This document shows, one piece after another, positions 31,475 to 42,700 of a stretch of 64,000 bases of DNA. The notes beneath the pieces were generated by a model that worked only from the letters and a program-made list of their open reading frames with translations, made no database searches and had not been told where the DNA came from. The stretch covers positions 3,325,001 to 3,389,000 of the forward strand of contig NZ_CP162490.1 of assembly GCF_041245805.1 (NCBI RefSeq), in the 5' to 3' direction. The translations under genes were made by a program, and so were the position numbers. This DNA comes from Xanthomonas sp. DAR 34887 (lineage in GTDB: Bacteria; Pseudomonadota; Gammaproteobacteria; Xanthomonadales; Xanthomonadaceae). Numbering within the stretch: the stretch's first letter is position 1; every line of letters begins with the position of its first letter.

Positions 31475-32810
31475 GGACCGCCTCGGCGAGCTTTTCCAGG
31501 GTCTCGCGCATCAGCGCGGCGTCGTCGGCCTCGACCGTGACCCGCAGCACCGGCTCGGTGCCGGACGGACGCAGGAAGGCGCGGCCGCGCCCCTGCACTG
31601 CCGCCTGCGCCGCGGCCAGCGCGGCCTGCACGCTGGCCGCCTCGGCCGGGCGCGCGCCCTGCTGCAGGCGCACGTTGACGGTCTGCTGCGGCACCTTGCG
31701 CAGGCCCTGCAGCGCCTGGCGCAGGCTCTGCCGCGAGCGCTTGAGCACCTCCAGCACCTGCAGCGCGCTGACGATGGCATCGCCGGTGGTGGCGCGGTCC
31801 AGGCACAGCATGTGCCCGGAGGTCTCGCCGCCGAGCACGCCGCCGTGCTCGACCAGCGCCTGGTGCACGTAGCGGTCGCCGACCTTGACCCGCAGGAACG
31901 GCAGCTGCAGCGCGGCCAGCGCCTGTTCCAGCCCGTAGTTGGTCATCAGCGTGCCGACCACCGGTCCGCGCAGGCGGCCGCTGGCCTGCCAGCCGCAGGC
32001 CAGCACGTACAGCAGGTCGTCGCCGTCGACCGGGTTGCCCTGGTCGTCGGCCATCAGCACGCGGTCGCCGTCGCCGTCGAAGGCGATGCCCAGCTGCGCG
32101 CCGTGCTGGCGCACGTTGCTGGCCAGGTTGTCGATGTGCATCGAGCCGACCCCGGCGTTGATGTTGAGCCCGTCCGGCGCGGCGCCGATCGCGATCACCT
32201 CGGCGCCCAGCTCGCGAAACAGCAGCGGCGCGATGTGGTAGGTCGCGCCGTGCGCGCAGTCCAGCACCACCTTCAGCCCGCGCAGGTCGAAACCGCGCGG
32301 CACGCTGGCCTTGCAGAACTCGATGTAGCGGCCGATCGCGTCGCGCGCGCGCATCGCCTTGCCCAGGCGCTCGGATTCCACCGTGGCGAACGGCGCATCG
32401 AGCGCGGCTTCGATCGCGCTTTCGGTGGCGTCGTCGAGCTTCTCGCCCTCGGCGGAAAAGAACTTGATGCCATTGTCGTAGTGCGGGTTGTGCGAGGCGC
32501 TGATGACGATGCCGGCGTCGGCGCCGAGCGTGCGGGTCAGGAACGCCACCGCCGGGGTCGGCATCGGCCCGAGCAGCTGCACGTCGACCCCGGCGGCGAC
32601 CAGCCCGGCCTCCAATGCCGATTCGAACATGTAACCGGAGATGCGCGTGTCCTTGCCGATCACCACCGTCGGCCGCGCGGTGCCGGCGGCGCCCGCGCCG
32701 AGCACCCGGCCCAGCGCATTGCCCAGGCGCATCACGAAATCGGCGGAAATGGCGCCCTGCCCGACCCGGCCGCGGATGCCGTCGGTGCCGAAGTATTTGC
32801 GGGTGCTCAT
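31461..32810 (-). CDS. glmM: Phosphoglucosamine mutase
   Basis: 449 aa. It converts glucosamine-6-P to glucosamine-1-P for UDP-GlcNAc (peptidoglycan and LPS) synthesis. Signatures are YFGTDGIRG at the N-terminus, the active-site phosphoserine in ISASHNP (S106), the metal-binding loop FDGDGDRVL and the C-terminal phosphate-binding LRPSGTEPVLRV. ATG 32808-32810. It is downstream of accD across a long inverted repeat. Confidence 0.97.
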   Translation of the reverse strand: MSTRKYFGTDGIRGRVGQGAISADFVMRLGNALGRVLGAGAAGTARPTVVIGKDTRISGYMFESALEAGLVAAGVDVQLLGPMPTPAVAFLTRTLGADAGIVISASHNPHYDNGIKFFSAEGEKLDDATESAIEAALDAPFATVESERLGKAMRARDAIGRYIEFCKASVPRGFDLRGLKVVLDCAHGATYHIAPLLFRELGAEVIAIGAAPDGLNINAGVGSMHIDNLASNVRQHGAQLGIAFDGDGDRVLMADDQGNPVDGDDLLYVLACGWQASGRLRGPVVGTLMTNYGLEQALAALQLPFLRVKVGDRYVHQALVEHGGVLGGETSGHMLCLDRATTGDAIVSALQVLEVLKRSRQSLRQALQGLRKVPQQTVNVRLQQGARPAEAASVQAALAAAQAAVQGRGRAFLRPSGTEPVLRVTVEADDAALMRETLEKLAEAVRDAA

Positions 32811-32814
32811 GCGG

Positions 32815-32949
32815 CGGGGATTCGGGATTCGGGATTCGGGATTCGGTCAAAGCCGGAGACTTGCAGGGATCGCGGGAAACGCGCGTTTGCCGCGCAATGC
32901 ATCGCGCGCGCGGGACCGCGAATCCCGAATCCCGACTCCCGATTCCCGG
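32815..32949. repeat. Long inverted repeat of GGGATTC units between accD and glmM
   Basis: The 5' arm at 32815-32848 holds four consecutive GGGATTC units; the complementary arm (CCCGAATCCCGACTCCC type) is at 32914-32949, with a ~65-nt GC-rich loop. It fills almost the whole spacer between the accD stop and the glmM start. The resulting hairpin could attenuate or protect the mRNA. Confidence 0.85.
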
Positions 32950-32952
32950 CCT

Positions 32953-33843
<891 letters not shown>

Positions 33844-34179
33844 GCGGAATGACGATCCAGTCGCGCGGCCCACCGGGCCGCCAAGGGGCGACAGTCTAGC
33901 GCGGTGCCAGATATCGCGCCGCAACGACATCGTCCGGCCCGCAGCAGCGCGTCGGTTGACGCGCCGCAACATCCTGCCCGTGGCCGGCACACGATGAGCG
34001 CACGGCACGCCCGGCAAAGGCCTGCGTGCGGTGAAGCACCTGGATCGGCACGGGTCGGAGGCGCCGCAGCGGAGACCTGCAGCCCATCCCTCGCCCAGCA
34101 AACTCCGCAACCGAACCCCTAGCGAAAACCGCGTGCCGACCTTGCCGTCGACGCCATCGACCGCCGGCGAATACGGCCC
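33844..34179. other. 336-bp spacer between trpA and accD
   Basis: I see no gene here. A GC hairpin with a 7-bp stem (GCGGCCC / GGGCCGC, 33865-33881) lies 22 bp upstream of the accD start on the minus strand and could affect accD translation. The accD promoter is probably in this spacer, but no strong -35/-10 pair is recognisable. Confidence 0.4.
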
Positions 34180-34983
34180 TCAGCCCTGGTCCAGCGCCTG
34201 CCGCAGCGGCGCCAGGAACGCCAGCGCGCGTTCGCGCACCGCCTCCGCGGTCGTCGCCTCGGCCAGCGCCGCGACCAACGCGCTGCCGACCACCACGCCG
34301 TCGGCATCCGCCGCCATGGCCCTGGCGCTGGCGGCGTCCTTGATCCCGAACCCGGCCACCACCGGCACCGCCGAACGCGCGCGCAACTGGCGCAGGCGGT
34401 CGCCGGCGGCGCGCGTGTCGAGGTGGTCGGCACCGGTCACGCCGGCGAAGCTGACGTAGTACAGGTAGCCGCGCGCCGCATCGCACAACAGGCCGATGCG
34501 CGCATCGCTGGTGGTCGGCGAGGCCAGCACGATCAGGTCCAGCCCGGCCGCGGTGAAGAGCGCCAGGGTCTCGGCCGACTCTTCCGGCGGCAGGTCGACC
34601 AGCAGCACGCCGTCCACGCCGGCGGCGACCGCCTCCTCGGCGAAGCGCGCGGTACCGTGGATCTCGACCGGGTTGAGGTAGCCCATCAGCACCACCGGCG
34701 TGGTGGCGTCGTCGCGGCGGAACGCGCTGACCGTCTCCAGCACGTAGGCCAGGCCGGCGCCGCGCGCCAGGGCGCGCTCGGAGCTGCGCTGGATGGTGGG
34801 GCCGTCGGCCATCGGGTCGGAGAACGGCACGCCGAGCTCGATGATGTCGGCGCCGGCCTCGACCAGCGCATGCATCGCCGGGACCGTCGCCTCCAGCGCA
34901 GGATCGCCGGCGGTGAGGAAGGGGATCAGGGCCTTGCGCGAGTGCGTGCGCAGGCGGGCAAAGGTGGCGTCGATGCGGCGCAT
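34180..34983 (-). CDS. trpA: Tryptophan synthase alpha chain
   Basis: 267 aa. It cleaves indole-3-glycerol phosphate to indole, which tunnels to TrpB. Catalytic Glu in DIIELGVPFSDPMADGP (first Glu), PVVLMGYLNP, DGVLLVDLPPEES (Asp) and the phosphate loop VVAGFGIKD are present. ATG 34981-34983. It is separated from trpB by a small conserved-looking gene. Confidence 0.97.
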   Translation of the reverse strand: MRRIDATFARLRTHSRKALIPFLTAGDPALEATVPAMHALVEAGADIIELGVPFSDPMADGPTIQRSSERALARGAGLAYVLETVSAFRRDDATTPVVLMGYLNPVEIHGTARFAEEAVAAGVDGVLLVDLPPEESAETLALFTAAGLDLIVLASPTTSDARIGLLCDAARGYLYYVSFAGVTGADHLDTRAAGDRLRQLRARSAVPVVAGFGIKDAASARAMAADADGVVVGSALVAALAEATTAEAVRERALAFLAPLRQALDQG

Positions 34984-35013
34984 GAGAAATCCAAGCTGAG
35001 GAAGAAGGGGGGG

Positions 35014-35238
35014 TCAATCGGTCGGCGGCGCCGCGCTGGCGGACACCATGTGCGCAGGCAGTTCCGCCAGCGCCGGTTCGGGCGCTTCCACCGCGAAGCT
35101 GTCCACGCAACAGCCGCAGCCGGTGTTCTCGGAACAGGCGCGCAGCGTGCCGCGCCAGCGCTCCAGCCAGTCGAGCAGCAGCGCCTGCTCGCCCGGCGTG
35201 TCGAGTTCGGCGATCAGCGTCGCGCGTACCCAGCGCAT
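35014..35238 (-). CDS. Small Cys-rich hypothetical protein in the trpB-trpA operon
   Basis: 74 aa (MRWVRATLIAELDTPGEQ...). It lies on the same strand, 3 bp after the trpB stop and 30 bp before trpA, which supports a real, cotranscribed gene. A helical segment (ALLLDWLERWRGTL) is followed by a cysteine cluster CSENTGCGCCVDSF (four Cys in ten residues), suggesting metal or disulfide chemistry. No signal peptide. No known family recognised; its operon position suggests a link to tryptophan synthesis but nothing proves it. Confidence 0.7.
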   Translation of the reverse strand: MRWVRATLIAELDTPGEQALLLDWLERWRGTLRACSENTGCGCCVDSFAVEAPEPALAELPAHMVSASAAPPTD

Positions 35239-35241
35239 CGC

Positions 35242-36459
<1,218 letters not shown>

Positions 36460-36554
36460 GGCGCTCACGGGAAGCAGGACAGGCCTGCACTTTAGCGCAC
36501 GCGTCGCCCGGCAAAAACCGATAAAGTCTGCGCCTATCCGTCAGGAAATCTCAC
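36460..36554. promoter_or_regulatory. Divergent trpB / lysR control region
   Basis: 95-bp spacer between the divergent starts of trpB and the LysR gene, with an AT-richer centre (gcaaaaaccgataaagtctgc, about 36511-36531; first 20 bases shown as gcaaaaaccgataaagtctg). In Pseudomonas the LysR protein TrpI activates trpBA from the same kind of intergenic region. No exact operator was identified. Confidence 0.5.
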
Positions 36555-37481
36555 ATGTCCAGCCTGCGCCGCCTGCCCTCGCTGAATGCCCTGCGCGCGT
36601 TCGAGGCCGCGGCGCGGCTGCGCAGCGTCGGCGGGGCGGCGGCCGAGCTGCACGTCACCCACGGCGCGGTCAGCCGCCAGATCCGGTTGCTGGAAGAGGA
36701 ACTGGGCGTGGCGCTGCTGCGGCGCGAGGGCCGCGGCATCCGCCCGACCGCGGCCGGCGAACGGCTGCGCGACGCGGCCGGCGGCGCCTTCGCCCAGTTG
36801 CAGGACGCGGTGGCGGAACTGCGCCGCCCGGCACGCGCCAGCGCCCTGGTGCTGGGCTGCCCGGGCAGCATCCTGGCGCGCTGGATGATCCCGCGGCTGC
36901 AGGCGCTGCAGCGCGACCTGCCCGAGCTGACCCTGCACCTGTCCGCGCATGAAGGCGAGTTCGGCGCGGATCTGGACGGGCTGGATGCCGCGCTGCTGCT
37001 CGGCCAGGCGCCGTGGCCGGACGGCTGGCAGGTGCACGTGCTGGCGCCGGAGCGGATCGGCCCGGTGCTCAGCCCGGCCCTGCCGCAGGCGCAGGCGCTG
37101 GCCGCCGCCCCGCCCTCGGCGCTGCTGCAGCAGCCGCTACTGCACACCGCCTCGCGCCCGCAGGCGTGGCCGTCCTGGGCGCAGGCGCATGGCGTGGACC
37201 CTGCCGCGCTGCGCTACGGCACCGGCTTCGAACACCTGTACTACCTGCTCGAAGCGGCGCTGGCCGGCATCGGCGTGGCGATCGCGCCGCAGCCGCTGGT
37301 CGCCGACGACCTGGCCAGCGGCCGCCTGCTGGCGCCGTGGGGCTTCGCCGAGACCGGCGGCGAGTGGGCGCTGTGTACGCGCCGGGAGCAGCAGGACCCG
37401 CGGGTGGCGGCGCTGGCGCGCTGGCTGGCGGGCGAATTGCGGCAGGACGGCGGCCAGGGCGTGTCATCGATTCCCGAGTAG
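36555..37481 (+). CDS. LysR-family transcriptional regulator, TrpI/GcvA-like
   Basis: 308 aa. N-terminal winged helix-turn-helix (about 5-65: LNALRAFEAAARLRSVGGAA, HVTHGAVSRQIRLLEEELG) and a C-terminal periplasmic-binding-protein-like effector domain. ATG 36555 with AGGAAA upstream. Divergent placement against trpB, and sequence typical of the TrpI/GcvA branch, suggest activation of trpBA in response to indole-3-glycerol phosphate, as known for Pseudomonas TrpI. The target here is inferred from context only. Confidence 0.85.
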   Translation: MSSLRRLPSLNALRAFEAAARLRSVGGAAAELHVTHGAVSRQIRLLEEELGVALLRREGRGIRPTAAGERLRDAAGGAFAQLQDAVAELRRPARASALVLGCPGSILARWMIPRLQALQRDLPELTLHLSAHEGEFGADLDGLDAALLLGQAPWPDGWQVHVLAPERIGPVLSPALPQAQALAAAPPSALLQQPLLHTASRPQAWPSWAQAHGVDPAALRYGTGFEHLYYLLEAALAGIGVAIAPQPLVADDLASGRLLAPWGFAETGGEWALCTRREQQDPRVAALARWLAGELRQDGGQGVSSIPE

Positions 37482-37898
37482 GTCGCGTCGGGTCTGCCAG
37501 GTCGCCGGCCGGTGCCGCGTGGCGCAGCGCCTGACTGGCGGTCAGGTCAAGCCGCGCGGCGCCGGCCGGCGGCCTGACAGGCCCAACCCGCAGGGCCGCT
37601 CTTGCGCGCCCTCGGCGCTACGTCATTCCCCGGATGGAACCATCCTCCACGCCTTCTATTGCCTGCCTCGTGCACGCACACGAGCGGCGCGATCTGCTTG
37701 GGGATTGATGACGCGCCCTAGGCCTTTTCTTTCGCCGGATTGCCGGCGACCAGCGGCAGCGACCGCGCAGGAAACGCGAAGCGGCGACGGTTTGGCATGT
37801 CACGCGTAGCCGGCGATCCGTCGCGGCTGAAGCCGCTCCTACAGGGTTCGACGGCGGCCGAAAGCGATCGGCCGCTGCGTGCGGCCGACGCGACCGCC
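37482..37898. other. 417-bp spacer between lysR and telA-like gene (convergent 3' ends)
   Basis: No gene recognised. It contains one 24-bp copy of the REP-like element at 37820-37843 (GTCGCGGCTGAAGCCGCTCC core), the same sequence as the arms at 2956-3026. This copy lies 55 bp from the end of the telA-like gene and marks one border of the flotillin/AAA module. Confidence 0.6.
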
Positions 37899-38996
37899 TC
37901 AGCCGGCCGGGGTCGGCGCGGCCAGGCGCTGCTGCAGCTCGTCGCGCAACCGCGCCAGTTCGACCTCGGCCACGCGCCGCTGCTGCATGCCGTCGCGATG
38001 GATCTCGCGCACTTCCTCCACCGTGGCGATCAGTTGCTCGTGCACGTGGCGCAGCGTGTCCATGTCGATCACCGCGCGCTGGTTGGCGCGCGCGGTGTCC
38101 ACCGAGGTCTGCCGCAGCAGGTCGGCGTTGCGCCGCATGATGTCGTTGGTGGCGTCGTCGATGGCGTTGGATAGCGCCGCCGCGTTCTGCTGCTCGCTCA
38201 GCGACAGCTGGATCGCGAACTGGCGCTTCCACGACGGGATGGTGATGTCGCGCACGGTGTTGAATTTCTCGATCAACTGCAGCGCGTTGGCCTGGATCAG
38301 GCGGATCATCGGCAGCGCCTGGTCGGCGGCATGCTGCATCACCTGCAGGTCGCCGACGCGCTTGTCGAGCAGGCGCAGGGCGGTGTCGATCTCGGCGCGC
38401 TGGCCGCGCGCCTGCGGATCGTCCTGCCCCGCCAGCGCCAGATGTTGCTGCTGCAGTTCGGCCAGCCGCAGCTTGCCGGCGGCGACGTGCAGGCCCAGCT
38501 CGCGGCGTTCGGCCTGCACCATCTGGTGCATGCGATCGAACTCGCTCACGCGCTGGCTCAGGCTCGCCTGCTGCGCGCCGACATCGCGCAGCAACTGTTC
38601 GATCTGGCGGTTGGTGTCGCTGAATTTCTGCACCAGCTCGCCCTTGGAGGCGCGCAGCCGGTCGATCAGGCCGCCGAGCAGCGGCACCCGCGAGCGCTCG
38701 CTGAGCTGGTCCAGCTTCAGCGCACGCGCGATCCGCACCACCTCGCCGAGTTTGTCGCCGGTGGCTTCGAGATCGCGGTTGCGCACCTGGTCCAGCAACT
38801 GGCTGGAGAACGCGGCGGTATGCGCGGCGACCTCGTTGCCGAACAGGTGCAAGCTGCCCGGGGCCACGTCGCGCAGCCCCTGCGCGAGCGCGGCGATCTG
38901 CTCGCGATCCTCGGACACCAGGCCCAGGGCCTTGAGCTCGGCCGCATCGGGCGTGGCCGGCGCAACCTGCGGCAGCAGCGGGTTTTCCTGGGTCAT
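37899..38996 (-). CDS. TelA-family (toxic anion resistance) protein
   Basis: 365 aa, a largely alpha-helical cytoplasmic protein of the TelA/KlaA family (toxic anion resistance, PF05816), whose members are associated with tellurite resistance and cell-envelope stress but have no defined biochemistry. The central SLSQRVSEFDRMHQMVQAER and the C-terminal VRDITIPSWKRQFAIQLSLS and TNDIMRRNADLLRQTSVD stretches are typical. It is the last gene of the five-gene module. ATG 38994-38996; 47 bp separate it from the preceding gene. Confidence 0.85.
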   Translation of the reverse strand: MTQENPLLPQVAPATPDAAELKALGLVSEDREQIAALAQGLRDVAPGSLHLFGNEVAAHTAAFSSQLLDQVRNRDLEATGDKLGEVVRIARALKLDQLSERSRVPLLGGLIDRLRASKGELVQKFSDTNRQIEQLLRDVGAQQASLSQRVSEFDRMHQMVQAERRELGLHVAAGKLRLAELQQQHLALAGQDDPQARGQRAEIDTALRLLDKRVGDLQVMQHAADQALPMIRLIQANALQLIEKFNTVRDITIPSWKRQFAIQLSLSEQQNAAALSNAIDDATNDIMRRNADLLRQTSVDTARANQRAVIDMDTLRHVHEQLIATVEEVREIHRDGMQQRRVAEVELARLRDELQQRLAAPTPAG

Positions 38997-39043
38997 CGTG
39001 CTTCTCTCCTTCGATAGCGGGACGCGGCGGCTCGGTCGCAGGC

Positions 39044-39763
39044 TCAGCGCAGTCTAGCCCGCATCGCCTGGACTTCGGCCAGGATGCGCTGCTGCGCCTG
39101 CGCGGCGCGGGTGGTGCTGGCCGCGCCATGCGCCGCCTGCACGGCCGACTCGGCCTGGCGCCATGCCGGCAGCAACACCTCGCGGATATGCCGATAGCGC
39201 TGCAGCAGGTCGTTGCCCTGCTGTTGCAGCAGGCGCCACTGCGCGGCCTCCAGCCGCCAGGCGGCGGCGAGGCGTTGCAGGTGCTGCAGGCGCCGGCTCC
39301 AGGCATCGGCCAGTGGCGCGACGCTGGCCATCGCCGGCACGGCGACGATCCAGCGTTCGAGCGCGGCGACGCCGGCCTCCGCTGCAGCGGCCAGCGCGCC
39401 ATGTCCATCCAGGCGTTGCTGCAATGCGTACGCATGCCGATCGGCGCGCAACAGCACCACGCCCAACTGCGCACTCAGGGTTTCGGCCTCGGCCTGCGTT
39501 TCCAGGTCGCGTCCGAGCAGGCGCCCGAGCACACCGCTGGCGCGGCGGATGCGCTGCGGATCGCGCGCCTGCAGCGCCTGCTGGATATGCTCCAGTTCGC
39601 GGACCAACGCGGCGCCGCTATCGGCTGCCGCATCGCGCGGCGCCAGCAGCTGGCCGACGGCGTCCAGCAACGGCGCCGCATAGCTCGCCGCGGCCTGTGC
39701 GTCGCCCAGCTCCGGCGGCGCGGCAGGCGGCTGCGGCAGCGCCGGGGCGATGTCCGTGCTCAC
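39044..39763 (-). CDS. Unrecognised 239-aa helical protein in flotillin/AAA/TelA module
   Basis: Starts at GTG 39761-39763, which overlaps the stop of the giant ATPase (GTGA), so translational coupling is likely. Ala/Gln/Arg/Leu-rich, predicted almost entirely helical (for example LERWIVAVPAMASVAPLADA, WRLLQQQGNDLLQRYRHIRE), with no signal peptide or transmembrane segment. I do not recognise a family. TelA genes often have a small helical partner (XpaC-type), which this could replace, but I cannot show homology. Context argues for a subunit or adaptor of the module. Confidence 0.75.
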   Translation of the reverse strand: MSTDIAPALPQPPAAPPELGDAQAAASYAAPLLDAVGQLLAPRDAAADSGAALVRELEHIQQALQARDPQRIRRASGVLGRLLGRDLETQAEAETLSAQLGVVLLRADRHAYALQQRLDGHGALAAAAEAGVAALERWIVAVPAMASVAPLADAWSRRLQHLQRLAAAWRLEAAQWRLLQQQGNDLLQRYRHIREVLLPAWRQAESAVQAAHGAASTTRAAQAQQRILAEVQAMRARLR

Positions 39764-42700
39764 GTCGGGCCGGGCTGCGGATCGTCGTCGCGCGCGGCCC
39801 CGGCCTCGCCGTAGAAATGCCGCGCGAGGGCCTCGTCGAGCTGGCGTTCGGCCAGCGTGCGCGGACGGCGCTCGCGTGGCGCGACCGCAGCCGCGGCCGG
39901 CGTGGCGGGCTCGCGCAGATAGGCGCGCACCGCCTCGGCCAGCGCCGCGAGCGCTTGCCCGGCCTGGGCATGGCCTTCGTGCGAGCGCGCCAACGCGTCC
40001 AGCAAGGGCTGCAGTTCGGGCGCGGGCGTGGACGCAGGCGGCGGCGTCGAAATGGATTCGGCAGCGGCCGGTGCCGGCAGCGCACGCTCGCGCTCGGCCA
40101 GCACCTGCTGCAGCAGCGCCAGCACCTGCTCCCAGCGCTGCTGCGCCGACGCCGGTTCGGCGCGCAATACCTGCAGGCCGTTGGCGATGTCGGCCAGCTG
40201 CGCCACCATGCGTCCGCCGACATCGGCCTCGTCGGCGCCCATCGCCTTGTTGCGCAGGAAATCGCGCTTGATCTGCTCCCAGCGCGCCAGTTGCTCGGCA
40301 CTCATCGCGCCGCGCAGTTCGGCCAGCTTGAGCAGGTTTTCCTCGGCGCCGCTGGTCAGCAATTGCGCCTCGCCCAGGTAGTGGTCGGAGATCAGCTGCT
40401 GCAGCTCGGCCTCGTTCATCACCGGCGAGATCTTCTCCGCCAGCTTGTTCATGTTGCGATAGCTGCCCTGCAGCCGGAACGGCGGCTCGCTGCGGTAGCG
40501 ATCGTCCTGCGCGGCGCTGGCGATGTACTGCTGGTTGACCCGGTAGACCACATCGCGCACGCGCAGCATGCGTTGAAGGGTGGCGACGATCTCGTTGATC
40601 TCCGCGCCGCTGTAGGCGTGGCTCAGCGCATTGGTGGAAATCTCCTTGCCGCGGGCGCGCTCGACCAGCAGGTACAGATCGGCCAGATCGCGCGTGGCCA
40701 GCGGCGCCAGCACCGGATTGGAGGTCAGGCTGTTCTCGATGTAACTGAGCACGAACGCCTCCTCCATGCCGCCGAGCACGTCGCCGAGGTTGTAGACGTC
40801 GGCGCGGTTGGCGAGCATGTCCGGAATCTTGAACACCTCGCCGGACTCGGTGTACGGATTGCCGGCCATCACCACGCAGAACTTCTTGCCGCGCATGTCG
40901 TAGGTGCGGGTGCGCCCCTTCCACACGCCCTCGATGCGGCGGGTACCGTCGCACAGCGAAATGAACTTCTGCAGGAATTCCGGATGGGTGTGCTGGATGT
41001 CGTCGACATACAGCATGGTGTTGTTGCCCATCTCCAGCGCCAGGTTGAGCTTGAGCAGTTCCTGCCGCGAGGTGGCGTCCGGCGCCTGCGCCGGATCCAG
41101 CGAGCGCACCGCATGCCCCAGCGCCGGGCCGTTGATCTTCATGAAGACCAGGCCCAGGCGGCTGGCCACGTATTCCATCAGCGTGGTCTTGCCGTAGCCC
41201 GGCGGCGAGATCATCAGCAGCAGGCCCATCAGGTCGCTGCGCTTGTTCTCGCCGACCGTGCCCATCTGCTTGGCCAGGTTGTCGCCGATCACGCCCAGGT
41301 AGACCTCGTTGATCAGCTTGTTGCGCACGAACGAGGACAGCGGCCGCGCCTTGAACTCGGACAGGCGCAACTGCTCGCGTTCGCGCGCGATGACCTGCTG
41401 GCGCAAGGCCTGGTAGTGGCGGAAGCCGGGCACGAAGGTCTGTTCGTGGCGGTGCAGGCGCGCCAGGAAATCGTCGATGGCGATGGTCAGGCGGCCGCCC
41501 TGGATACGCGGATGCTCGCCGAGCAAGCCCTCCACCGTGGTCATCAGCAGCACCTCGCTGTGCTGGCTGCGCAGCCGCGACGCCAGCAGCGCGATCGCCA
41601 CCGCTTCCGGCACGTAGCCGGCATAGGCGAGGAAGCGCGGATCCTGGCACAGGCCGTGCAACCAGTGGCTGGCCAGGGCCCAGCCGGCAGCGAGCTGGCC
41701 GCGCACGCGTTCCAGCGAGCGGTCGAAGTCTTCGCGCAGGCCGGCCTCGCCCAGGCGCGCATGCAGGGCGTCGAGCAACTCGCGCGCGTGGCGGCTGAGC
41801 GGGAAGGTCGGCTCGCCCAGCGCCAGCTCGGCGCCCAGGTAGGCGGCGGCGGCCGCCACATGGCCGCCATCGAACGGCAGCAGGCTGTCGTCGACGAAGC
41901 GTTGCAGCGCCTGCTGCATCTTGGCCTGCAGCGCCTGGCGGCCCTCGCTTGCGCCGAACAGGCGGAAGATCGCATCGGCGCCGGCCTGGCGCGCGACCCA
42001 GGCCGCGACCGCGTCGTCGCGCTGGCGCTCGGCCCAGAACGCCATCGCCAACGCGCGCGCGGCCGGCGCATGCACCAGCGTGCCGGCCGCCTGGTGCAGC
42101 GGCAGCAGCGCCTGCAGGATGCGCGTGGCGTCGTGGTCGTGGATGCCGCGCTCGTAGCCTTCGCGATAACGCGGCGCGGCGAAGTCGCGCACGCTGCGGG
42201 CCAGCGCCTCGGGCGTGGCCGCCTGCTGCAGCAGGCCCGGCAGGTCGAGCCCGTCGCGGCCGGCCAGCGCCGATTCCAGCAGGCTGCCGGCCAGGTATTC
42301 GCCGCGGTACAGGTCCGGCGATTCCGAATCCAGCGCCACCTGCCAGTAGGCGCGCGTCGCCTCCAGCGCTTCGTCGTGCAGCGGCTCCAGGTAGTCGGTG
42401 CCGGTGAGGTGCAGGGCCAGTCCGTCCTCGCGCGGCAACAGGGTCAGATCCAGCACCTGGGTGTTGACGCTGAAGCGGTGCCGCGGGCCGAGCCGGACCA
42501 CGTTGCCGCCGGATTCGAACAGCTCGCTGCGGTCGCGCAGGGCGCGCACCGCCTGGTCGCGCACGCCCTTCAGGCGCGCCTCGACATCGTCGGCCTTGAC
42601 GCTGTCGCGGTAGCCGCGCAGGCGTTCGGCCAGTTCGCGCAGCTTGAGGATCAGCGGATCGCCGGCGAAGAAGGCATTGAGTTCGTCGGCGGTGGCGAAG

